Position numbers and translations under genes: made by a program
Notes under the pieces: generated by a model
Databases searched by the model: none
Seen by the model: the letters and a program-made list of their open reading frames with translations, nothing else
Told to the model about the DNA's origin: nothing
Virus record (IMG/VR): IMGVR_UViG_3300025098_000012
Coordinates: 162,699-226,698 of that record
Source of the DNA: a virus
Direction: 5' to 3' (one strand)
DNA: 64,000 nucleotides
Part shown: piece by piece, positions 51,854 through 58,519 of the stretch
How positions within the stretch are numbered: the stretch's first letter is position 1
Layout of the letters: the number at the start of each line of letters is the position of its first letter

Positions 51854-53584
51854 TTACCAACTTTTTTTTTGATAAGAAGCTCTTCTACGACCACCACTCA
51901 TAGCACCCTCAAGTTTACGGATGAGTTTCTGTAGACCTGCAATGGCTTTACGAGTACGAACTTCAACAGGCTGACGACCTGCACGACCAGTTCCTTGAAT
52001 ACGATCAAGTGCGAGGCGAATGTCGTTCGCAGACTCTTGGGAAAGTTGATCTCGATTAGTGCCGAGTGAACGCTGTGTTGCCATGAGCTGTTGTACAGCT
52101 CGCTCATCAACGATACCGTTATCTTGGAATGAAGCAATCGCCGCACGAACAACAGAAACGGTATCTGTGATCATAGCTTGTGAGTAAGCAATGTCTTGGT
52201 TCTGCCACATTCCAGGATTTGAAGTAAGACCGATTGGATACGAGCCATAGAGAGGACCGCTCTTACGGTGTTCACCTCTCTGTGAATATGCAGAGACATA
52301 ACCCTTCTTGAGCTTAGACTTGAGCTGTTTAACAAAGAAAGCCTGTGCTTCATAAGAGTCCATAAATGATTTATCGGCTCTACGACCCGAAGAACCAAGA
52401 CGACCATAAAGGATTTCTACATCTGATCCGCTAACGACCATCTCGTAGAATTTGCTTTTGTTCTCGGACTCACCGATGAGATAAAGCATACAAGAGGTAG
52501 CCTCTGCCATTGAGCGACCCTCATGATAAGCTGTGCTTGAGCGAACACCTGCGAGTTGTGGCTCACCTGCGGCTTCACGATTCATGCTTGCAGTGCGATT
52601 GAGGTTTGCCTCAAGACGAGCGATCCTCATCTCAAGGTTACGGATTACTTCACTAGCTGATCTTCTCATTTGAGATCCTTTCTTTAGAAGCCTTCTGACT
52701 TCATCTTTAGAGTAAGAGTTGTCGAGCTTACGCTCATTACGATAGATGAGGTGACGCAAACGCTTACGCTCCTCATCATTGAGTGAATCAATGCCTCTAC
52801 GCTGACCTTTATTGATAAGCATAAAGTCATCACGCTCAAGATAGGCATTGGATTTAAGGTCTGCAAGTAGCTTAGATGCTGGAGATGACTGACTAGCAAT
52901 GATTTCTTCAACCACATTCATCTGTCTTTCAGAGAGCTGAATACGATCTTCAGCTTTAGACTTGAGTTGTGCCAAGAAACGATTACGAGGGTCGAGTTCA
53001 AGTGCCTTTTCAATACGGACAAGCTGATTACTTGTCTGATTACCAACCATTTGAGTTTGCATCAGTTTTTCGTCAAGCACTTCAATCTGTCTCTCGGAAA
53101 GCTCTCTACCACCCATAAACTGATCGTAGAGACTTCTGAAAAAACGATTAGTAGGTTGCATCGCAATCGCTTGGTTGAGCTTCGTTAAGATGTCTTGATC
53201 GGGATTCTCAATACGCTCTTCAGTTTCGATTAGGATTTCCTCAACCCTGTAGTGAAGGGGATCTCCTTGTTGAAGCTCATTTAAGATGTCTTTCCACCAA
53301 TCACTATTCGGATTAAGAGCAAGAACTGCTTGAACACGCTCAATGCTCTCTACATCTCTGAACTTACCTGGAAAGTCGATCTTGAGTTGGATGAGTCCAT
53401 CACTGATGGACATATCTCCAAGACTCCTTAACAGAGACACAAGAACATCTGGTCCTTTTTTGTTGAGTTTAACTTCAAAATCGTCAAAGTTAATCATGGC
53501 ATTGTCTCTACGAGACTCCATCTCAAGCATCTCTAGTGCTTCTTCTACTGTGGTATTGTAGAAATATATTTGATTGGCTTTCAT
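51854..53584 (-). CDS. Two-part protein: helical repeats, then MRRSA tag and WGR domain
   Basis: The 576-residue frame starts MKANQIYFYN after GAAGGAGATGTG. Residues about 95-260 hold two to three helical repeats sharing LSERQ and P.NRF patterns. After about residue 305 an internal MRRSASEVIRNLEMRIARLE occurs, with AAAGGATC before its ATG at 52669. A WGR domain follows (MLYLIGESENKSKFYEMVV, YGRLGSSGRRADKSF, AFFVKQLKSKLKKGYVSA). WGR domains in PARPs bind DNA ends or contact a partner. The internal start may also make a separate 271-residue protein (51854-52669). Confidence 0.65.
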   Translation of the reverse strand: MKANQIYFYNTTVEEALEMLEMESRRDNAMINFDDFEVKLNKKGPDVLVSLLRSLGDMSISDGLIQLKIDFPGKFRDVESIERVQAVLALNPNSDWWKDILNELQQGDPLHYRVEEILIETEERIENPDQDILTKLNQAIAMQPTNRFFRSLYDQFMGGRELSERQIEVLDEKLMQTQMVGNQTSNQLVRIEKALELDPRNRFLAQLKSKAEDRIQLSERQMNVVEEIIASQSSPASKLLADLKSNAYLERDDFMLINKGQRRGIDSLNDEERKRLRHLIYRNERKLDNSYSKDEVRRLLKKGSQMRRSASEVIRNLEMRIARLEANLNRTASMNREAAGEPQLAGVRSSTAYHEGRSMAEATSCMLYLIGESENKSKFYEMVVSGSDVEILYGRLGSSGRRADKSFMDSYEAQAFFVKQLKSKLKKGYVSAYSQRGEHRKSGPLYGSYPIGLTSNPGMWQNQDIAYSQAMITDTVSVVRAAIASFQDNGIVDERAVQQLMATQRSLGTNRDQLSQESANDIRLALDRIQGTGRAGRQPVEVRTRKAIAGLQKLIRKLEGAMSGGRRRASYQKKSW

Positions 53585-53622
53585 CACATCTCCTTCGGTT
53601 TGTTTCACAGCAAAGGAGGAGG

Positions 53623-53635
53623 TATAAATAAACTA
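53623..53635 (-). promoter_or_regulatory. P1 promoter-like motif
   Basis: Minus-sense TAGTTTATTTATA before the 53584 start. In plus sense it reads TATAAATAAACTA, 15 bases before the portal-operon start at 53650, so either strand could be served. Confidence 0.45.
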
Positions 53636-53649
53636 TAAAAGGTAAAGAT

Positions 53650-54165
53650 ATGAACCCCATCTTAAAGATCTCTCCCGAAAACCAAGACCGATTAAACAAA
53701 GCACTAGAATCTATTCTGAACGAACACTTGATGCTCACACAGATGTACTCATTCGAGGGTTCGGATAAAGATTTGGTTCGAGTCGCAGAATTTTCGTCCA
53801 CTTGCCTCGAACACCTTAGCAATGTCCTTATTAGTGATACTGACATCACATGGGATTGGGAGGCATACCAAAAGGCTCGCAAAGAGTTCATGGACAAGCC
53901 CACTCCTCAAACTAAAGAAAAGCTGATCCTCCATATTCAGTTTAATCTTGGTGTGCATGAGTCGTCCCTTCACACAGGGGAGAAATGGGAACTAGTTGAA
54001 GATAAGAACGGATACTTGAAGTTCAAACCTGTTTACCCGAACAAGTTCCACATTCGTTTAGGTCAGTTAGAGGACTTAAAGAAATCTTACACCTTTGTTG
54101 ATGATGTGGTATACAACCAAGATGGGCTTTATGTTCAGTACAACGAGGTACAAAATGACACATGA
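53650..54165 (+). CDS. Hypothetical protein, 171 aa
   Basis: First gene of the run that leads to the portal. It begins MNPILKISPENQDRLNKALE; helical, then a small beta end (PNKFHIRLGQLEDLKKSYTF). AAAGG lies nine bases upstream. It overlaps the next start by 11 bases. Function unknown. Confidence 0.55.
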   Translation: MNPILKISPENQDRLNKALESILNEHLMLTQMYSFEGSDKDLVRVAEFSSTCLEHLSNVLISDTDITWDWEAYQKARKEFMDKPTPQTKEKLILHIQFNLGVHESSLHTGEKWELVEDKNGYLKFKPVYPNKFHIRLGQLEDLKKSYTFVDDVVYNQDGLYVQYNEVQNDT

Positions 54166-54442
54166 CGAGTTGATCGCTAAGTGGAAGTCATTATTCACAG
54201 ATGAATATGGGGATTCGACACTGACATATCTTGAAGTGCCTGATTCTTGGTATTTATTAGTCGATACACTATGTGATCAAATCCAAAGCCACCTAGTAAA
54301 AACACCCGAAGCTGGTTTCTTTTATGTAGTTCAGATTAAAGAGAAGTTTGGTGGTTTAAGGTTTTATACTAACAGTCATGACTCAACTATAGAGGGTCTG
54401 ATCCGAATGGCAGAAGCATATAGCTACCACATACCTCAATAG
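54155..54442 (+). CDS. Hypothetical protein, 95 aa, KEKFGGLRFY type
   Basis: It begins MTHDELIAKWKSLFTDEYGD after CGAGG, within the end of the previous gene. It contains VVQIKEKFGGLRFYTNS, a segment I recall from many phage hypothetical proteins. Function unknown. Confidence 0.55.
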   Translation: MTHDELIAKWKSLFTDEYGDSTLTYLEVPDSWYLLVDTLCDQIQSHLVKTPEAGFFYVVQIKEKFGGLRFYTNSHDSTIEGLIRMAEAYSYHIPQ

Positions 54443-54483
54443 TTGTTTTATATCCTCAACTAACAACAAAGGGGGGTATAAAT

Positions 54484-54750
54484 ATGTCATTACCTAGAGA
54501 ACGAAAAAGAGCTGACTATCGAGTCATTGCTCGCATCTTGCAACTGAGTCATGGACAAGCAGATCCAAAAGACTCATTGCTTGAAAAGATTTCTAATGTA
54601 TTTAATCGTAATGGTGGCTCTTGGGTATTATTCTTTGAAGGACACCCAAAACACAGCAAGCTACTTAAAGTAGTGATAAAAGCTGTCGTAAAACATAAGA
54701 AGGATCAACATGAGCGAAGAACTAGAAGCCAAATCAGTTGGGAAGATTAA
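54484..54750 (+). CDS. Hypothetical basic protein, 88 aa
   Basis: Basic and helical (MSLPRERKRADYRVIARILQ). It overlaps the portal start by 41 bases. The preceding purine run (AAAGGGGGG) could be its ribosome site. Function unknown. Confidence 0.5.
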   Translation: MSLPRERKRADYRVIARILQLSHGQADPKDSLLEKISNVFNRNGGSWVLFFEGHPKHSKLLKVVIKAVVKHKKDQHERRTRSQISWED

Positions 54751-56386
54751 ACCCCGATCAAAAGCGATCACTCGTAAGCTCAATCCTGCCGAGATGAAAT
54801 CGAGGGTCAAAGTGGCGATGACCACAGGAGGCTCTATGATGGGGTCGGGTGGGAACTTCTACTCACCAGAGTTATCTACTGACTTTCTTGAACTACCTCA
54901 AAGTCAAGACGAACAACGCAACTACTTTAGGTTCTTTTATCGCACTGACCCCTTCGTAGGACAGGCGATTGATCTACATACAGAGCTTCCCCTCTCTAAG
55001 ATCAGATTAGGGCTACCTAAAGCTCGCAACCGAGACATGGCTTATGAAGCACTTAGGTTCTGTGAAAAATGGGCGAAGCGAGTCGGACTACTTCACCGAC
55101 TCATAGAAATCTTACATGAGTTCAACCTGCTCGGTGAGGTTTTTGTTTTCTGTGAGGACAATAATCCAGATGTGCCTCAAGAGGTGACACATAGTGGTCG
55201 GAATGTTCTTAAAGAAGATGGCGAAGCGTTTACTGAGTGGACTGAGTATGAGGACTCCCATGAACGAGCTTACAAGTGGCTCAAGAGGAACTATAAAGGG
55301 TGGACAGGTGTTCGTATCCTCCCTCCCGAACAAGTTCACATGGAGAGTTTTCCTTTCACTAGTGAGAAGATCATTCAACTTATTCCCGATAGTAAAACTC
55401 GTGATGTAGTTGAACGAGCTTCGGTTAATGATCCCTCTGCTCTTCGTATTGTAGACTCAATGCCAGGAGATGTTGTAGAAGCTATTCGAGATGGTCGCAA
55501 CATTGACCTCAATACTGATCCCGATCAAGGATCATTCGTTTATTATATGGCTCGTAAGAAATCACAATATGAACCTCGTGGACACTCTATGCTTGAGCGT
55601 TGTCTTCGTATCCTCGTTTATCGAGATAAATTAAGACAAGCCCAAACTTCTATCGCTTCAAGACACATGACTCCTATCCGACTCGTATATGCAGAGGATA
55701 TGGATGCGTCTGATGTTGAAGAGTTGAGAGATCAAGTGGATCTTGCACTACAAGATCCAGACTATTCTATCATCGCTAACTTCCAAGTCTCTTGGGAAGA
55801 GATGGGTGCTGACTCTCGTTTGCTTGAACTATCGGGCGAATATGATATGACAGACCGACAGATGTATGCAGGTCTAGGTGTTACAGAATCTCTGTTATCT
55901 GGTGAGTCTAGTTATAGTGGCGATAGGATCAACTTAGAAGTCATCAACACACGCTATATGCTTATGCGTGAGGTTCTTCAAGAGATGGTTGAAGAGAACA
56001 TCTTGAAGCCAATGTGTAGACGAATGGGTTTCGTTGAAATAGATGAAGATGGTGATGAGGTTGTAGTACACCCAACCCTTAGCTTCACTCGACTTGGATT
56101 GCGTGATAATCAAGATACCTTTGACGCTCTCTTTAACCTGTATCAGAAGGGTTCATTGGACATTGATGTGATCCTAGAACTCCTCAATGTAGATCCTATG
56201 ACAACTAAGGCTAAACTTGAGCGTGATATGTGGACACTCAATGACTCTCAGTTTAACGAAGTTCTGAGAGGGGTCTATGGTGAAGCAGGTCGTATGTTAG
56301 CCGAGAACACAGAAGCGATTGAGATCATCGCTAAGAATCTTGGATTAAAGTACAACCCACCAGAAGATGACGGTGGTCGTTTCTAA
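54710..56386 (+). CDS. Portal protein
   Basis: The 558-residue protein has portal hallmarks: RTDPFVGQAIDLHTELPLSK near the start of the wing, a long clip/stem region, FQVSWEEMGADSRLLELSGE and LGVTESLLSGESSYSGDRIN, followed by helices (YMLMREVLQEMVEENI). Twelve copies should form the DNA-entry vertex. It lies far from the capsid operon (over 40 kb), unlike T4-type order. AAGGATC precedes the ATG. Its stop merges into the P1/leader module. Confidence 0.85.
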   Translation: MSEELEAKSVGKIKPRSKAITRKLNPAEMKSRVKVAMTTGGSMMGSGGNFYSPELSTDFLELPQSQDEQRNYFRFFYRTDPFVGQAIDLHTELPLSKIRLGLPKARNRDMAYEALRFCEKWAKRVGLLHRLIEILHEFNLLGEVFVFCEDNNPDVPQEVTHSGRNVLKEDGEAFTEWTEYEDSHERAYKWLKRNYKGWTGVRILPPEQVHMESFPFTSEKIIQLIPDSKTRDVVERASVNDPSALRIVDSMPGDVVEAIRDGRNIDLNTDPDQGSFVYYMARKKSQYEPRGHSMLERCLRILVYRDKLRQAQTSIASRHMTPIRLVYAEDMDASDVEELRDQVDLALQDPDYSIIANFQVSWEEMGADSRLLELSGEYDMTDRQMYAGLGVTESLLSGESSYSGDRINLEVINTRYMLMREVLQEMVEENILKPMCRRMGFVEIDEDGDEVVVHPTLSFTRLGLRDNQDTFDALFNLYQKGSLDIDVILELLNVDPMTTKAKLERDMWTLNDSQFNEVLRGVYGEAGRMLAENTEAIEIIAKNLGLKYNPPEDDGGRF

Positions 56387-56399
56387 TAGTTTATTTATA
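56385..56399 (+). promoter_or_regulatory. P1 promoter-like motif and leader copy D
   Basis: Plus-strand AATAGTTTATTTATA directly at the portal stop codon, then CATAAGTGATCTCTTTAACC and GGAG before the MRRSA ATG at 56447. It is nearly identical to copy A on the opposite strand. Confidence 0.6.
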
Positions 56400-56446
56400 C
56401 CCTCTCATAAGTGATCTCTTTAACCTTAAACCAATGGAGAAAAACC

Positions 56447-56740
56447 ATGAGAAGATCTGCTAGTGAAACTATTAGAAATCTTGAAGATCGTATCGCTCGC
56501 CTTGAAGGTAAGACAGCGAAAATCAACCTCAAATCCCTTGCCAAGCACATAAGTAAAAAAAGAAGCGATGGTACTGGTACTGTTGGCTTTGTGGAATATG
56601 ACGCACGAAGCCAAACAGTAATTTTCCTCAATGGGGACTATGAAGATATAGTAGTACCTGTAGACAAGTTGTTAGCTCAACTTATCCGAGAGGAGATGGG
56701 TAATGACCTGTATGACTTAGAGGGCAACACTATCAGTTAA
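56447..56740 (+). CDS. MRRSA-tag family protein, 97 aa
   Basis: It begins MRRSASETIRNLEDRIARLE, with a tail unrelated to other members (SLAKHISKKRSDGTGTVGFV, then an acidic strand). Leader and first codons match copy A almost exactly, so these two cassettes share a recent origin. Function unknown. Confidence 0.7.
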   Translation: MRRSASETIRNLEDRIARLEGKTAKINLKSLAKHISKKRSDGTGTVGFVEYDARSQTVIFLNGDYEDIVVPVDKLLAQLIREEMGNDLYDLEGNTIS

Positions 56741-57249
56741 GAGGATAAAGCCTTATATAGCTTCTCCCACTGACGCACCTTTGAGTCCTCTAGCGATGAG
56801 AGCATATTGAACACCTCCCAATAGCGTAAGGTGTCCTCATAATCCTCTCTCCTAGAGGTTTTCTCGTTTAATAGACCCTCTACCCTACGCATTATCATTT
56901 CTTTGCGTGTAGGGTCTTCGTAGGTGTCCTCAAAGATGTCTTTCTTTGGTTGGTACTTCCACACCTCAAGCCCATACTTGAGTTCTAGGGCTGTGCAAGC
57001 CCTACCAAAGTCAAGACCCTCTTTTTCCATTACCGTAGCGATGGAGTCTCGCACCTTACCACAGGCGAAACAGAACCAAGTGTTTGTCTCTGGATAAACA
57101 CGAGCTGAGGGTGCGTTATCCGATCCATCCCCATGTAAGTCGCACCTAAACTGTTGTTGGTTGGTGTGTCCATGCACATCATAGTTATAAGCACTTAATA
57201 CTGAGAGAATAGGTATCTTCTCTTTGATTCTTTCGGCTCTTTTGCTCAT
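56737..57249 (-). CDS. CHC2-type primase zinc-finger protein
   Basis: The 170-residue protein has the CHC2 zinc finger of DnaG-type primases (C36, H39, C60, C63, within RCDLHGDG and NTWFCFACG). The TOPRIM catalytic domain is absent. It may be the DNA-binding module of a split primase or primase-helicase. A helical C-terminal half follows. Its stop overlaps the convergent MRRSA gene end. Confidence 0.75.
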   Translation of the reverse strand: MSKRAERIKEKIPILSVLSAYNYDVHGHTNQQQFRCDLHGDGSDNAPSARVYPETNTWFCFACGKVRDSIATVMEKEGLDFGRACTALELKYGLEVWKYQPKKDIFEDTYEDPTRKEMIMRRVEGLLNEKTSRREDYEDTLRYWEVFNMLSSLEDSKVRQWEKLYKALSS

Positions 57250-57479
57250 TTACTGCCTCGCTTCATCACTTGTCGTAAGTGATGGTATCGTTCATTGACC
57301 ATCACTTCTTCATGGCATTCCCCAAACGATAACTCTTGAGGGGGAGCGTTCACGCTCACATAAGTTGATACTCCGTCTGACTCACAAAGATGGACGGACA
57401 CCTCTCTACTGCTGTCCATATAGATAAGCCCGAAGCATAGGGCAATAAAAGCGATCACAGCGATTCCGTCAGATGTCAT
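57246..57479 (-). CDS. Small membrane-anchored protein, 77 aa
   Basis: An N-terminal hydrophobic helix (IAVIAFIALCFGLIYM) is followed by a soluble part with two Cys (LCESD, ECHEE). Overlaps at both ends place it in the P2-driven operon. Function unknown. Confidence 0.55.
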   Translation of the reverse strand: MTSDGIAVIAFIALCFGLIYMDSSREVSVHLCESDGVSTYVSVNAPPQELSFGECHEEVMVNERYHHLRQVMKRGSK

Positions 57480-57780
57480 ATTTAACTCCTAGTGCCTTCC
57501 ATGAAGCGTAAGCGAACCAGTCCTCTTGAGAGAGTATCATCTCATAGTCATGGGCGAGACCGATGCGAACATAGTTCTCATTGAACTCAAGACTTGGGGT
57601 GTACTTAAAGTCTCTCTCTGCCTCTAGGAAAGCCTCAAACTCACCATAGTAGAGGTTATATTTCTCATACTCCTCATATTCCTCATAGTCTGGAGTATTG
57701 AGGTCTGTCCTCACCAGCAACTTGCGAGTGGTGAAAGGCATGACTCTTTGTTCGGTAAAGTCGATGTCGTATTCAAGCAT
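57469..57780 (-). CDS. Hypothetical acidic protein, 103 aa
   Basis: It starts MLEYDIDFTEQRVMPFTTRK; GAGGAAAACAGCA precedes this ATG. A tract DYEEYEEYEKYNLYYGEFEA is striking. It overlaps its neighbours on both sides. Function unknown. Confidence 0.55.
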   Translation of the reverse strand: MLEYDIDFTEQRVMPFTTRKLLVRTDLNTPDYEEYEEYEKYNLYYGEFEAFLEAERDFKYTPSLEFNENYVRIGLAHDYEMILSQEDWFAYASWKALGVKYDI

Positions 57781-57991
57781 TGCTGTTTTCCTCTCGGTAG
57801 TGAAGCTCATCTCCGATAGAGATGTATAGATCTTCATACTCGTTGGTTGGGTGGGTGGCGAGTATGTGCTTTTGGATCGCCACTAGAGTCTCGTTAGGTA
57901 AAGCGAGTTGATCATAAGGTGGGATCTCATCACCGTTAATGGTGATGGTGTGGTCGCCTTCAAGGTTTGGTAGTGAGACTGTGATGTTCAT
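57773..57991 (-). CDS. Hypothetical protein, 72 aa
   Basis: It begins MNITVSLPNLEGDHTITING, a small beta-type domain. AAAGGAG precedes it. First of a four-gene overlapping operon to the primase finger. Function unknown. Confidence 0.55.
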   Translation of the reverse strand: MNITVSLPNLEGDHTITINGDEIPPYDQLALPNETLVAIQKHILATHPTNEYEDLYISIGDELHYREENSNA

Positions 57992-58059
57992 AGAGTGTTC
58001 TCCTTTGGGAAGTTTTAGTATTGCTCCTCCACCACCGAGTCAGAGGACTCAACTCCCAT

Positions 58060-58137
58060 CTAAAGGTGCGTGGTGGTGTTAGGGTTCTTATGGGTAAAGA
58101 GTTCGATGAGGGCTAGGGTTAGAAGAATGTGTTTCAA
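58060..58137 (-). CDS. Possible 25-residue leader peptide, TTG start
   Basis: AAAGGAG precedes a TTG that opens MKHILLTLALIELFTHKNPN, ending at TAG 58060. It sits between the P2 motif at 58172 and the operon at 57991. Could be a leader peptide or chance. Confidence 0.3.
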   Translation of the reverse strand: MKHILLTLALIELFTHKNPNTTTHL

Positions 58138-58171
58138 GTTTCTCCTTTGGGAGTGAGTGGTTATACAATGT

Positions 58172-58188
58172 TATAGATAAGGGGTTAC
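58172..58188 (-). promoter_or_regulatory. P2 promoter-like motif
   Basis: Gene-sense GTAACCCCTTATCTATA upstream of the 57991 operon, just after the structured region. Confidence 0.6.
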
Positions 58189-58194
58189 AAACAC

Positions 58195-58450
58195 CCCGAC
58201 TCTCCTAAGAGAAGCCGAGGTGTCGGGCAAGTGAGCTGACCTCGCCAAGCATATCTGAGTCTGCGTAAAGCCCGTTTCTATAGGAAAGACGCAACATCTC
58301 ACCTTATGTTGGCTCAAACCCCCCTTTTGAGATTGAACCTACGATGCGAGGTCAGAATCACCCACAACGACCACTACCCTTTCAATGGGTGGTTTACCTT
58401 TACAACAGCGTAAAGGCTTTGTTGGGCTAGTGGCATCCCCCAACGACATT
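58195..58450 (-). ncRNA. Structured RNA candidate between two P2 motifs
   Basis: No gene here. A minus-strand P2 motif at 58455-58471 points into about 250 bases of consecutive stems. They are GTTGGG/CCCAAC (58421-58444), CCTTTAC/GTAAAGG (58397-58416), ACCAC/GTGGT (58369-58395), CTCAAA/TTTGAG (58313-58331), CAACAT/ATGTTG (58292-58311), GCGT/ACGC with inner TTTC/GAAA (58263-58292) and CGAGGT/ACCTCG (58216-58244). The near-continuous hairpins and own promoter argue for a functional RNA. Family unknown; not a tRNA. Confidence 0.6.
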
Positions 58451-58454
58451 ATAC

Positions 58455-58471
58455 AATAAATAAGGGGTTAC
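58455..58471 (-). promoter_or_regulatory. P2 motif pointing into the structured RNA region
   Basis: Gene-sense GTAACCCCTTATTTATT, directly ahead of the hairpin series and back to back with the plus-strand P1. Confidence 0.55.
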
Positions 58472-58473
58472 AG

Positions 58474-58489
58474 TTGTAGTTTCTTTATC
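58474..58489 (+). promoter_or_regulatory. P1 promoter-like motif before metallopeptidase genes
   Basis: Plus-strand TTGTAGTTTCTTTATC, about 30 bases before the ATG at 58520. Confidence 0.55.
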
Positions 58490-58519
58490 GCTCTCAATAT
58501 AAAGAAAAAGGAGCTTACT

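Noticed and set aside
2427-53635. TATAAATA reads as the T4 late promoter core on the opposite strand of P1
   Set aside because: In most copies that orientation drives into the end of the preceding gene, while the TAGTTTATTTATA sense has a start downstream every time except the orphan copy. Three divergent gaps (24.2, 26.1 and 53.6 kb) remain ambiguous.
58330-58360. T-arm-like GGTTCAATC suggesting a tRNA
   Set aside because: The five-base T stem does not pair and no acceptor or anticodon arm fits; the region folds better as separate hairpins.
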